Shown here: positions 19,086 to 27,766 of the stretch, in pieces | Layout of the letters: each line of letters begins with the position of its first letter | Position numbering within the stretch: position 1 is the first letter of the stretch | Assembly (NCBI GenBank): GCA_963809795.1 | Contig: CAWELN010000012.1 | Location: forward strand, 1 to 64,000 | Reading direction: 5' to 3' | Source: DASUAS01 sp963809795 | GTDB taxonomy: Bacteria > Actinomycetota > Acidimicrobiia > IMCC26256 > DASPTH01 | Length of the DNA: 64,000 nucleotides | The notes under the pieces: generated by a model | Seen by the model: the letters and a program-made list of their open reading frames with translations, nothing else | Databases searched by the model: none | What the model was told of the DNA's origin: nothing | Made by a program: the position numbers and the translations under genes

Positions 19086-19319
19086 CTGCTGCACGGGTTT
19101 CGCCAAAGAGTGGGTGGAGCTCGGGTCCGGACGGCATCGGTCGAGCGACGGTTCCACGCACCCGGATCGGGCGATTTCGACGGTTGAGTACCGTCGCAAA
19201 ACAGCCCGCTCGCGACCTCGCTGCACAGGAGTTGACATGGCGACTTTGAGATGAAGACCGGGAGGCTGGTCCGATCCCACGCACCCGGTCCGCCCCCATC
19301 ACGGCACACCGAACGTTCA

Positions 19320-20067
19320 CGGGACCGCCCGCGGTCGATTCGACGACGCCCGCGAGGTCGTTGCGGAAGGGATGCGTCGCTTCGAGGCCGACCACAACCG
19401 TTCGTACTTCGAGTATCACGCGACTCGGATCGAGCTCACCGCCGGCGATGCCGCCGCGGCTCGACGTCACGCCGAGGAAGCCGTGAGCCTCGCTCGTCGC
19501 GCTGAGTTCCCGGCCCGCCTCGCCCAGGCGCTCTGCATGCTCGGGCAGGTGACCGTACGCACCGACCCCCGCACCGCACGCGCCGCGCTCGACGAGATCT
19601 CGACGATCGAACAGTCGTCGGCCTTCCTCGCCGGGCAAGGCATGTACAACCCACTGTTCGTGAAGGTCCGGCTGTGCCAGGCCGAACAAGATTCGCGATC
19701 TGCCCTGGACGCGCTGCACGACGCCGCCGCACGGGCGCGCGAGCGAGGAGTGTTCACCGCGATCACCGCGGTCGCGCTCCTGGCCGGAATGCTCGTCGAC
19801 CTCGACCAACCCCGGATCGCCGCGCTGCTCGGCGGCGTCCTGACGCGAGGCCCGTATGCGGCCTACTTCCTGCTGGTGACCGCACCGGAGGACCGCCATG
19901 AGCTCGACGACCAGCTGGCGGTTGTCCGTGCGCGGTTGGGCGACGATGAGTACGAGCAGGCGATCGCGCACGGCGCCGGGATGTCGCTCGACGGCGTGAT
20001 CGACACCATGGTGACCGCCATCGACGAGGCCTTCGCGAAGCTGCCCTCTGGCACCGACTCCCGATAG
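19320..20067 (+). pseudogene. 5'-truncated TPR domain of a cyclase/ATPase-type regulator
   Basis: The open frame begins without a plausible start (GRFDDAREVVAEGMRRFEAD) and reads through about 230 residues of TPR-like helices: FEYHATRIELTAGDAAAARRHAEEAVSLARR, ARAALDEISTIEQ, and the terminal LGDDEYEQAIAHGAGMSLDGV. That ending is typical of the C-terminus of large ATPase-TPR regulators. The cyclase and ATPase parts are gone. ATG 19372 could serve as a start but would give half a domain. It lies 245 bases before the leader of the second intact regulator, so it may be left over from recombination or duplication at this locus. Confidence 0.6.
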
Positions 20068-20253
20068 CAGGCCGCCAATCGTTCCGAATGTGGTTCGAAC
20101 GACGCCGCGGTGAAGCGGACCGGGTCGTCGAATCCGTAGCCGTCCGTCTCGCCGGCTGAGCGCAGAACAGCACCACCGCGCTCCCGCGCAAGCCCGGCTT
20201 CGGTGAGGCCTGGACCACCTGGCGTCGCTGTCGTTCTGATCGCCTGACGGGAG

Positions 20254-20282
20254 GTGACGTGGTCCGTTTTGCCTGGTTTACT
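20254..20282 (+). promoter_or_regulatory. Predicted promoter of the second cyclase-ATPase gene
   Basis: GTGACG (20254-20259) and TTTACT (20277-20282) with a 17-base spacer, identical in both boxes and spacer length to the element at 9650-9678. The shared leader continues to the GTGGTG start codons with a 2-base length difference and few substitutions. Confidence 0.5.
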
Positions 20283-20312
20283 TGACCCTCGGGCTACGGA
20301 CCATCGGGGGTC

Positions 20313-22883
20313 GTGGTGAGCGAGTTGCCGTCGGGGACGGTCACCTTCTTGTTCACCGACATCGAGGGTTCGACGCGCCTGTGGGAAGACCATCCTGACG
20401 TGATGCACGACGTGTTGGCGCGTCACGACGAGATCGTGCGCCACGCGATCGAGTCGCATGGCGGTCACGTGGTCAAGACCACTGGCGACGGGTTCCACGC
20501 CGCGTTTGGGACCGCTCACGACGCGTTGGCGGCGGCATTGGCGGCGCAACAGGCGCTCGCGGAGGAGCCGCCCGTGCAGGGCGTGGTGGTGAAGGTGCGA
20601 ATGGGCGTGCATACGGGCGAAGCGCGTGTGCGTGATGGCGACTATTACGGCTCTGCGCTGAATCGCGCGGCCCGGTTGATGGCGGTCGGCCATGGCGGTC
20701 AAGTGCTCGTGAGCGAGGTGACGCACGGACTCGGGCCCGACGTCGCGGCACTGGATCTCGGCAGTCATCATCTGCAGGACGTCGGCGAGGTGGGTATCTG
20801 GCAGCTCACGCACCCATCGCTCGAGTGCGACTTCCCGCCATTGCGCACGCGCAAGGCAGCGAACAATCTGCCCGCGTCTGTCGATTCGTTCGTTGGGCGT
20901 CGCGCGGAACTCGCCGATGTGCTCGACGCGCTCCGGGACTGCCGGCTCGTGACCCTGACCGGCGCCGGAGGCAGCGGCAAGACACGGCTCGCGTTGGAGG
21001 CGGCCACCGCCGCCTTGCCTTCGTTCCGAGATGGGGTGTGGTTCGTGAGTCTGGCCGTCGCGGAGCACGGCGAGCGGGTGGTCCCGCTGGTGGCGGCCGC
21101 GTTGGGCGTGTCGGAATCGACGGACGAGGAGGTGGCCGACACGCTCGAGCAGTGGCTGCGAGATCGTGAGTTGTTGTTGGTGCTCGACAATTGTGAGCCC
21201 GTCGTGAGGGCGGTTGCGTCGTTCGCCGAGCGCTACCTGCCGCGCTGCGCCGGTGTAAGGATTCTGGCGACGAGCCGGGAGGTCCTCGGCGTTCGGGGCG
21301 AGCGGGCGTTGAACACACCGCCCCTCAGCGTCGCGGACGATCCCGCACGGGCCGATGGGTCCGATGCCGTCGAGCTCTTCATGGCCCGGGCATCCGCGGC
21401 GGTGCCGGGCTTCGACGCCAACCTGGCTGATGTCGCCACGGTCACCCAGATCTGCCGACGCCTCGATGGACTTCCGCTCGCCATCGAACTCGCCGCGGCT
21501 CGCCTTCGGGCCCTTTCCCTCGAACAGCTCGCGCGACGGCTCGACGACCGCTTCCGGCTGTTGCGCGGGGGTGAGCGCACGCTCGAAGCGGTGGTGGCGT
21601 GGAGTTACGACCTGCTCACGGATCCCGAGCGGGAGGTGTTCGTACGTCTGGCGGTATTTCCCGCCGACTTCAGCCTCGAGGCGGCGGAGTTGGTCGTGTC
21701 CGATGCCGTCATCGACGAGGGCGACGTACTCGACCTGCTCGCACGCCTCGTCGACAAGTCGCTCGTCGCGACGGTCCTCACCGACGAGAGCTGCCGGTAC
21801 CGGCTGCTCGAGACGCTACGGGAGTACGCCCTCGCCCGGCTCCATGAGCGCGGCGAGGTCGATCGGTGGAACGACCGGCTGCTCCAGTGGGCCATGACCC
21901 GCGTCGAGTACGTGGAGGCATCGCTGCGCCAACCGGCGCAAGACGCGGCGCTGGAGTCCGTCCGCGCCGACGCCGTCACGTTGCGGGCCGCGATGACCTG
22001 GGCGGACGCCGGAGGCGACCAGCTCGCCGCATTGAGGATCGCCTCGGTGGTACCGACTGGCCTCGTCGGCGAGCGTCGCCAGACCATTGTGGAGCTGCTC
22101 GCCCGCGTCGGGCATGGCGCCGATGGTCGGGTAGCCGGCGTTGCCTATTCAGCACTCGGGGAACTGGGCTTCGACCAGGGCGATTGGGCGGCATCATCCG
22201 AATGCCACGCGGCGGCTGCCGAACATTTCCGGCTCGCGGGGTCCGCGCGGGACTCTGCGTGGGAGACGCTTTTCGCCGTCCAAGGTGCGTGGGGCGCCGG
22301 CGACGTGACGAAGGCGCACGCTCGAGTCCGACAGGCAATCGACGGCTTCCGCGGTAACGGCGACGAGATGGGCCTCGGCTACGCGCTGTACAACGCCGCG
22401 CTCCTGACGACGGACCTCGACGAGGCCCAGCAGCTCGCAGCCCAAGCCGACGAACTCATGCGAGCGACCGGCACGCCGATCGGCGTCGCCCACAGCGTCG
22501 AAGGACGCGGAATCATCGCCTACGACCTGGATGAGCTCGCTGACGCGGCTGCGTTCGTCGCCGAAGCTGTCGAGATCTTCAGCCGATACCGCAACCTCGG
22601 GTGCTGCGCGCATGCCCTGGAGTCGGCCGCGGTGATCGTCGGTCAGGCGGGCCAGCCCGAGACGGCGACCCAACTGCTCGGCGCCGCCGAGGAGCTGCGG
22701 AACCGCAGCGGCCAGGAGCACAAGCCGTGGGAGATCCGCGCCCGCCACCGCGACCTCGAAGATCGCATCTCGCCCCTCTCTCCCGCCGCACGCGAGGCGG
22801 CGCTCGATGCGGGACGTCACCACACGCTCGAATCCGCTGCCCGCGCCGCGCTCGACGCGCTCGCGACGGCCGGGCGGAGGTGA
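20313..22883 (+). CDS. Adenylate/guanylate cyclase - STAND ATPase - TPR regulator
   Basis: 856 residues. The first ~165 are a class III cyclase domain with FTDIEGSTRLWE (Asp16), KTTGDGFHAAF (second metal Asp) and NRAARLM, so all key residues are kept. The ATPase domain follows from SVDSFVGR (about residue 190): Walker A GAGGSGKTRLA near 217, Walker B LLLVLDNCE, ATSREVLGVRGE and GLPLAIELAAARLRAL. C-terminal TPR-like helices occupy the last ~350 residues. The first 15 codons and the leader are nearly identical to the gene at 9711, while the TPR part is clearly different. The paralogs therefore probably sense different partners but are expressed alike. GTG 20313 or 20316 is the start. Confidence 0.88.
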   Translation: MVSELPSGTVTFLFTDIEGSTRLWEDHPDVMHDVLARHDEIVRHAIESHGGHVVKTTGDGFHAAFGTAHDALAAALAAQQALAEEPPVQGVVVKVRMGVHTGEARVRDGDYYGSALNRAARLMAVGHGGQVLVSEVTHGLGPDVAALDLGSHHLQDVGEVGIWQLTHPSLECDFPPLRTRKAANNLPASVDSFVGRRAELADVLDALRDCRLVTLTGAGGSGKTRLALEAATAALPSFRDGVWFVSLAVAEHGERVVPLVAAALGVSESTDEEVADTLEQWLRDRELLLVLDNCEPVVRAVASFAERYLPRCAGVRILATSREVLGVRGERALNTPPLSVADDPARADGSDAVELFMARASAAVPGFDANLADVATVTQICRRLDGLPLAIELAAARLRALSLEQLARRLDDRFRLLRGGERTLEAVVAWSYDLLTDPEREVFVRLAVFPADFSLEAAELVVSDAVIDEGDVLDLLARLVDKSLVATVLTDESCRYRLLETLREYALARLHERGEVDRWNDRLLQWAMTRVEYVEASLRQPAQDAALESVRADAVTLRAAMTWADAGGDQLAALRIASVVPTGLVGERRQTIVELLARVGHGADGRVAGVAYSALGELGFDQGDWAASSECHAAAAEHFRLAGSARDSAWETLFAVQGAWGAGDVTKAHARVRQAIDGFRGNGDEMGLGYALYNAALLTTDLDEAQQLAAQADELMRATGTPIGVAHSVEGRGIIAYDLDELADAAAFVAEAVEIFSRYRNLGCCAHALESAAVIVGQAGQPETATQLLGAAEELRNRSGQEHKPWEIRARHRDLEDRISPLSPAAREAALDAGRHHTLESAARAALDALATAGRR

Positions 22884-23050
22884 GGACCCTTCCGAGCGTG
22901 ACGGCGCCAGATCGGCATGGAGGTCCTGCGCGCAGATGGCGGCAGAAGTTCATCCAGCAGACGTGGCTCCTCGACGGCGGAAGAGCGCCCGCCGAGAAAT
23001 TTCCTCGGTACCCCGTTGGATTCGCGGCTTCGCGTCGATGATGGGGGTGT

Positions 23051-23575
23051 ATGGCTGACGAACTGGCGCGGCGCGACGGCGATGCGGGCGACTTCGAGCG
23101 GTTCTGCACCGCGGCGTTGCCCGATGTCTACGGGTACCTACTCGCCCGCTGCGGGGATCGCACGATCGCCGAGGACCTGACGTCGGAGACGTTCATGGCG
23201 GCGGTGTCGGCGTATCGGCGGGCAATGGTCAGCGAGTGGGCGGTCGGATGGCTGATCGTCGTGGCCCGTCGCCGCCTCGTCGACCATTGGCGCCGACAAG
23301 CGCGCGACCAGCGAGAACGATCGTTCGAAGTCGACGATGTCGCCGACGAAGTCGACGTCTGGGACCGACCGGTCGACGTGGACCGAGCGCTGGCCGCGCT
23401 CGCGCAACTCGGCCCGCATCATCGGGCCGCATTGACGTTGCGGTATCTCGACGGATTCCCCGTCGCGCAGGTCGCCTGCGAATTGGATCGTGGTCTGCAC
23501 GCCACCGAAGCCCTCCTCCAGCGAGCACGCCGCGCGCTCCGCCGCGCCTACCAGGAAGCACCGACTCATGCCTGA
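23051..23575 (+). CDS. ECF-type RNA polymerase sigma factor
   Basis: 174 residues. Region 2 is seen in DFERFCTAALPDVYGYLLAR and DRTIAEDLTSETFMAAVSAYRR, followed by WLIVVARRRLVDHWRRQARD. Region 4 is seen in LAQLGPHHRAALTLRYLDGFPVAQVACELDRGLHATEALLQRARRALRRAY. It contains both core domains and no C-terminal extension. The downstream gene overlaps it by 8 bases (ATG 23568, sigma stop 23573-23575), so the two are translationally coupled. In place of a classical anti-sigma factor the partner is a questin-oxidase-like protein. Target promoters are unknown. Confidence 0.88.
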   Translation: MADELARRDGDAGDFERFCTAALPDVYGYLLARCGDRTIAEDLTSETFMAAVSAYRRAMVSEWAVGWLIVVARRRLVDHWRRQARDQRERSFEVDDVADEVDVWDRPVDVDRALAALAQLGPHHRAALTLRYLDGFPVAQVACELDRGLHATEALLQRARRALRRAYQEAPTHA

Positions 23576-24794
23576 TCCCCTGGACGCCCTCCGACTCGCC
23601 GATGAGCCCGTGGCACCGCGCCCCGCATTCACCGCCGGGCTCGTGACCAAGATCCACGACGAGCTCACCATCGACTCCTCGGTTTCCTACGCGTTCGCCG
23701 CGGAGGGGTCATCGGCGAACGCGACGGCCTACGACGCCCTCGACGAGGCGCTCGAGGTCGTGGCCGGTACCGGTCCCGAGTACGACCCGTTCGGGACGGG
23801 GTTCTGTCTCACGAACCACGCGCCGATGGTCGCCGAGGCGTTGTGTGCGCTCGGCCGACCCGACGCGGTGCGCCCGTGGGTCAACCGGTACCGCAAGTAC
23901 CTGAGCGACGCGCCCGCTCCGCGCGGTGAGATCGTCGAATCGCAGTGGCGTGAAGCACTCGGCCATCTCGACCGGGTGGCCGACTGGGTCGTCTTCTTCG
24001 AGACCCAGCTCGACGACGCGCCCTGGGGCGAGGTGATCAACCGGTGGGTCCCACGTCTCGCGCCGGCGAGCTACGCGGCCGGCACCCACGGTGTGCTGCG
24101 CGTCGCGCATGCGGTACGCGGGATCGGCCAGCAGGAGACGCCGCGGCGTCGCCGCGAGCTCGCCGAGGCACTCGGGTACTGGGCGGCCGCGTACGAGACT
24201 CTCCCTGACCAGCAAGGAGCCTCGGCCGGGCTCTTCGCCTCCGATGCGTTGCCCCTCGTCGAGCAGCTCGAGCTCCGGGATCGTCTGGACTGGATGCTGT
24301 TCACCGAGCCGATCGCCAAAGCGACGTCGATGCCATCCTTCGTCGGCGTGGCCGACCTCGTCGACGTGCACCTCGATCCGTCGGCGTTCCTCGCGGATCT
24401 GACCGAAGCGCTCGCCGCGCTGCTCGTGACCAACGCGGCCGAAGTCAGGTTCTCGCGTGGCGTTGTTCACGCGTTCACCGCGGGATCGGCAACTCGCATG
24501 ATGCTGCCGTACCTCACACCGGAGTCGACGACCCAATCGCTGCGTTACGGCTGGCAGGTGGCCGCCGCGTTCTACTCCGGACTGATGGTGGCCCCGGCGG
24601 CAGTCGATGTCGAACCGCCCGTCGAGGGCATCGACGAGCTCATCGACGAGGCCATCGCCTGCCCCGACGAGCACGGCATCAAGATCACCGAAGCCTGCCT
24701 CCGCGAGTACCGCATCAATCCCAAGCCCGTCTACCTGGCGGCCGCTCGAGCATGCACCCGGGACCTCGCGGAAACCGGCCTCAAGCTCGCATGA
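23568..24794 (+). CDS. Questin-oxidase-like protein with ECF-partner N-terminal segment
   Basis: 408 residues. Residues ~50-400 match the questin oxidase family (PF14027): YDALDEALEVVAGTGPEYDP, TNHAPMVAEALCALGRPDAV, WREALGHLDRVADWVVFF, RWVPRLAP, THGVLRVAHAVR. The family includes fungal monooxygenases of anthraquinone metabolism and many uncharacterised bacterial members. The first ~30 residues (MPDPLDALRLADEPVAPRPAF) instead resemble the N-terminal segment of proteins encoded right after ECF sigma factors in Actinobacteria. The gene overlaps the sigma gene by 8 bases. It could be an enzyme controlled by the sigma factor, or a sensor that regulates it. No membrane segment is visible. Confidence 0.7.
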   Translation: MPDPLDALRLADEPVAPRPAFTAGLVTKIHDELTIDSSVSYAFAAEGSSANATAYDALDEALEVVAGTGPEYDPFGTGFCLTNHAPMVAEALCALGRPDAVRPWVNRYRKYLSDAPAPRGEIVESQWREALGHLDRVADWVVFFETQLDDAPWGEVINRWVPRLAPASYAAGTHGVLRVAHAVRGIGQQETPRRRRELAEALGYWAAAYETLPDQQGASAGLFASDALPLVEQLELRDRLDWMLFTEPIAKATSMPSFVGVADLVDVHLDPSAFLADLTEALAALLVTNAAEVRFSRGVVHAFTAGSATRMMLPYLTPESTTQSLRYGWQVAAAFYSGLMVAPAAVDVEPPVEGIDELIDEAIACPDEHGIKITEACLREYRINPKPVYLAAARACTRDLAETGLKLA

Positions 24795-24880
24795 CCGCCC
24801 GCATCGAACTGGCTTCGAGCACGACCCGGCAGTTGTCGGTAGCGTCGGAGCAGACCGGTCGGCGACATCGGAGAACCGAG

Positions 24881-25033
24881 ATGAAGACGAGACTCAGCTG
24901 TCCCTGTGGCGAGCTCATCCGGGGCGAAGACGAGGATGACCTCGTGGAGAAGGCGTTCGCGCACCTGCGTGAGAAGCACCCCGACATGGCGGACGAGTAC
25001 GAGCGCGAGCACATCCTCTTCATGGCGTACTGA
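24881..25033 (+). CDS. DUF1059 family small protein
   Basis: 50 residues: MKTRLSCPCGELIRGEDEDD at the start, then LVEKAFAHLREKHPDM. A CPCG cysteine pair followed by an acidic stretch and an HLREKHPD helix is the pattern of DUF1059 (PF06348). A metal-binding role for the Cys/His residues is plausible. GGAG lies 10 bases before ATG 24881. It converges on the transporter operon, with about 60 bases between the ends. Function unknown. Confidence 0.7.
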   Translation: MKTRLSCPCGELIRGEDEDDLVEKAFAHLREKHPDMADEYEREHILFMAY

Positions 25034-25095
25034 TCTGCTCGCGTTTCCCGCGTGCGCCAACTGAACACGAACGTCGCCCGAACGCGCGCTCTCCC

Positions 25096-25821
25096 CTACG
25101 GAGCCACCTCGACGCCGAGCTCCCGGAGGAGGCGACTGCGGAACCGGTCGAAGGCGGCACCCCCGAGGACGCGTGGCCGCGGGAGGTCGACGGGGAGGTC
25201 GACCGCGATGTGCCCGTCGCGGAGGACGAGTGCGCGGTCAGCGAGGAGGATCGCCTCTTCGACGTCGTGGGTCACGAGCAGGGTCGCGGGTCGGTGGCGT
25301 GCGCAGAGGTCGCCGATGAGTTGTTGCATGCGGAGTCGGGTCAGGGCGTCGAGTGCTGCGAACGGCTCGTCGAGGAGCAGGAGCTGTGGGTCGCGCACCA
25401 AGGCCCGGGCGAGTGCCACCCGTTGGGCCTCACCACCCGAGAGAGTCGCGGGCCACGCGTCGGCGCGCTCGGCGAGGCCGACCTCACTGAGCGCGGCGAC
25501 GGCCCGGGTGCGGCTGTCGGCGCGGGACCGGAGTCCGGCGCGCACGTTCCAGGCGACGCGCTTGGCGTTGACCAGCCGTGGCTCCTGGAAGACGACGGTG
25601 CGGCGTTCGGGGACCCAGACGTCGCCGGCGTCGGGCGTGTCGATGCCGGCGAGGATCTTCAGCAGGGTGGTCTTGCCGCTGCCGCTCGCCCCGAGCAGCG
25701 CGACGAACTCACCGGGCGTGATGTCGAGCTCGATGCGGTCGAGCACGGGCCGGCCTTGGAACGAACGGCGCAGCTCGCGGACGTGGACCGCCAGGCCGAG
25801 GTCGATGTCGACCGTGCTCAT
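25096..25821 (-). CDS. ssuB: ABC transporter ATP-binding protein (sulfonate/taurine type)
   Basis: 241 residues. Walker A GASGSGKT at about residue 42, Q-loop VVFQEPRLV, signature LSGGEAQR, Walker B LLLLDEPF and the H-loop VTHD are all present, so the ATPase should be active. It energises the importer built from the permease and binding protein upstream in the same operon. Its ATG overlaps the permease stop as ATGA. The symbol follows the SsuB/TauB group; the two cannot be told apart by eye. It is the last gene of the operon, which begins with the dioxygenase at 28675. Confidence 0.85.
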   Translation of the reverse strand: MSTVDIDLGLAVHVRELRRSFQGRPVLDRIELDITPGEFVALLGASGSGKTTLLKILAGIDTPDAGDVWVPERRTVVFQEPRLVNAKRVAWNVRAGLRSRADSRTRAVAALSEVGLAERADAWPATLSGGEAQRVALARALVRDPQLLLLDEPFAALDALTRLRMQQLIGDLCARHRPATLLVTHDVEEAILLADRALVLRDGHIAVDLPVDLPRPRVLGGAAFDRFRSRLLRELGVEVAP

Positions 25822-26666
25822 CGGGTGCTCACGCTGGATCGCCATGGCATGGTGAACCGCTCGAGCACGCGCACCAGGATGTCGGCGAGGAGACCGAGCG
25901 CGGCGTAGATGATGATGCAGACCACCAGCACGTCGCCCTGCTGGTAGTTCTGCGCCTGCAGCATGAGGTACCCGAGGCCGGCGCTCGAGTTGATCTGCTC
26001 GGCGGCGATGAGCGCGAGCACGGAGACTCCGAGCGCGAAGCGGAGCCCGGTGAGGATCGACGGCAACGCGAGCGGGAAGACCACGTCGCGCACGAGGCGC
26101 CAACCGGTGACACCGAAGGACCGCATGCCCTCGAGCACCTTGCGGTCCACGCTGCGCACGCCGTTGTAGGTGTTGAGGTACATCGGAAAGACCGTCGCCA
26201 TGGCGATGAGCACGATCTTCGGTGTCTCGCCGATGCCCAGCCAGACGATGAAGAGCGGCACCAGTGCGAGGAACGGGATGGTCCGCAGCATCTGCAACGA
26301 CGAGTCGAGGAGCTCCTCGCCGATGCGCCACAGACCGGCGATCGCGCCGAGGACCAGCCCGATGCTGACGCCGATCGCGGCGCCGGTCAGCGCGCGCCGC
26401 AACGACGTCGTCACCTGGTGGAGGAGCTGCTGGTGCTGCCAGAGGTCGGCGAACGTGTCGAGCACCCGGCTCGGCGACGACAGCTGACCGGCGAGGAATC
26501 CGGTGCTGGCACCGATCCACCAGAACGCGAGCAGCACCAGCGGGCCGAGGGCACGCAGCATGATCGAGACAGCACGGTTGCGCTCGCGCGACGGCGTCGG
26601 TTCCAGCCGGACGAGGCCCGCGGGAGCGGAGGCCGTCGTCCGGCTGCGCTCTTGGACGGCGACCAC
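25818..26666 (-). CDS. ssuC: ABC transporter permease (sulfonate/taurine type)
   Basis: 282 residues, about six transmembrane helices. A cytoplasmic N-terminal ~35 residues precede LVLLAFWWIGAS. The BPD_transp_1 coupling motif is seen at EGMRSFGVTGWRLVRDVVFPLALPSILTGLR (the EAA loop). Start GTG 26666 lies one base after the binding-protein stop, and the end overlaps the ATPase start. The combination with an SsuA/TauA-type binding protein and a TauD-type dioxygenase points to uptake of an organosulfonate or alkyl sulfate. Confidence 0.85.
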   Translation of the reverse strand: MVAVQERSRTTASAPAGLVRLEPTPSRERNRAVSIMLRALGPLVLLAFWWIGASTGFLAGQLSSPSRVLDTFADLWQHQQLLHQVTTSLRRALTGAAIGVSIGLVLGAIAGLWRIGEELLDSSLQMLRTIPFLALVPLFIVWLGIGETPKIVLIAMATVFPMYLNTYNGVRSVDRKVLEGMRSFGVTGWRLVRDVVFPLALPSILTGLRFALGVSVLALIAAEQINSSAGLGYLMLQAQNYQQGDVLVVCIIIYAALGLLADILVRVLERFTMPWRSSVSTR

Positions 26667-26667
26667 G

Positions 26668-27732
26668 TCAGCCGCCGCCCTGGGCCTGGTCGGCCCCGGC
26701 GGCGGCCGTCGCCGCCGCGACCACCTTGTTGTAACGGGTGTCGAACAGCTTCTTGGCGTCGAGCTTGGTCGAGATCGCCCCCAGCTTCAGGAAGGCGTCG
26801 GACTCGTCCTGTTGCGCCTTGATGACGGAGTCGTCGATCGGCTCATAGGCGCTCGGGGAACGCTTGGCCGCCGCCAGCGCGGCCGCGGGTGGGAGCTTGA
26901 AGTTGGCGGCGTTGCTCGCCGCCACCTGGTCGGGGTGCGCGGTCCAGTACTGCTGCGCCCGTGTGACGCGCCCCACGAAGTCCGAGAGCGCGGCGTTGAG
27001 CTGCTTGTCCTCGAGCGCGTCATCTCTCGCCACCAGGTACGTGAAACCCGGCGTGAGTCCGGCACCAGTGGTGAGGATCCTCGCCGTGCCGTCGAGCAGG
27101 TAGCCGGAGAGGAACGGGTCGGAGATCACGGCCGCGTCGACGTCGCCGTTCTCGAAGGCGGTCTGCCCGTTGAGGCCGGTGAAGTTCACCGCTTGCACGT
27201 CGTCGAACGAGAGCCCCGCCTTCTTCAACGTGTTGAGCAGCAGGTACTGCGTGATCGTGCCGGTCGAGTACGCGATCTTCTTGCCCTTGAGCTGCGACAG
27301 CTTCTTGATGTCGGAGTCGGGCTTCACCACGACGGCATAGTTCGACGCCTTCGGGTTCTGCCCGCGGCTCACCGCGACCACCTTCACGGGGTTGCCGGCC
27401 GCCTGGGCGAAGACGAGCGGCGTCTCGGCCATGAAACCGACGTCGACCGATCCGCCCGTCTGCGCCGCGAGCACCGCGGGGCCGCCGATGAACGTGCTCC
27501 AGTCGATGGTGTACGGGACGTTCTTGTCCTCGCCTGCGGCGTGCAGGATCGTCCGCAACGAGTTGAGCTGGTCGCCGGCGTGGAGCGTGACCCCGGAGAG
27601 GTCGACGTCCTGCTTGGCGTTCGAGACGTGGTTGTGGGTCGGGGCCGCGGCCAGCGCCGTCGACGCGGCCACGAGGACCGCGACGACGGCGAAGACGACG
27701 ACGACCGTCCCGCGACGGAATGGCGTGCGCAT
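26668..27732 (-). CDS. ABC transporter substrate-binding protein (SsuA/TauA/NMT1-like)
   Basis: 354 residues from ATG 27732. A signal sequence (VVVVFAVVAVLVAASTALAAAP) leads into a type 2 periplasmic-binding fold: VDVGFMAETPLVFAQAAG, LKGKKIAYSTGTITQYLLLN and FENGDVDAAVISDPFLSGYL match aliphatic sulfonate/taurine-binding proteins. No lipobox cysteine is seen. It should capture the substrate outside the membrane and deliver it to the adjacent permease. The extreme C-terminus is low-complexity (AAAGADQAQGGG). Ligand specificity is inferred from the operon only. Confidence 0.82.
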   Translation of the reverse strand: MRTPFRRGTVVVVFAVVAVLVAASTALAAAPTHNHVSNAKQDVDLSGVTLHAGDQLNSLRTILHAAGEDKNVPYTIDWSTFIGGPAVLAAQTGGSVDVGFMAETPLVFAQAAGNPVKVVAVSRGQNPKASNYAVVVKPDSDIKKLSQLKGKKIAYSTGTITQYLLLNTLKKAGLSFDDVQAVNFTGLNGQTAFENGDVDAAVISDPFLSGYLLDGTARILTTGAGLTPGFTYLVARDDALEDKQLNAALSDFVGRVTRAQQYWTAHPDQVAASNAANFKLPPAAALAAAKRSPSAYEPIDDSVIKAQQDESDAFLKLGAISTKLDAKKLFDTRYNKVVAAATAAAGADQAQGGG

Positions 27733-27766
27733 CGTGCTCCGTTCCAATGAGATCGAGTGCCGGCGC

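Noticed and set aside
19863..21068. 401-residue minus-strand open frame
   Set aside because: Crosses the second regulator's start and a TPR remnant; composition is typical of a shadow. A short stretch around 20080-20200 looks protein-like but cannot be assigned.
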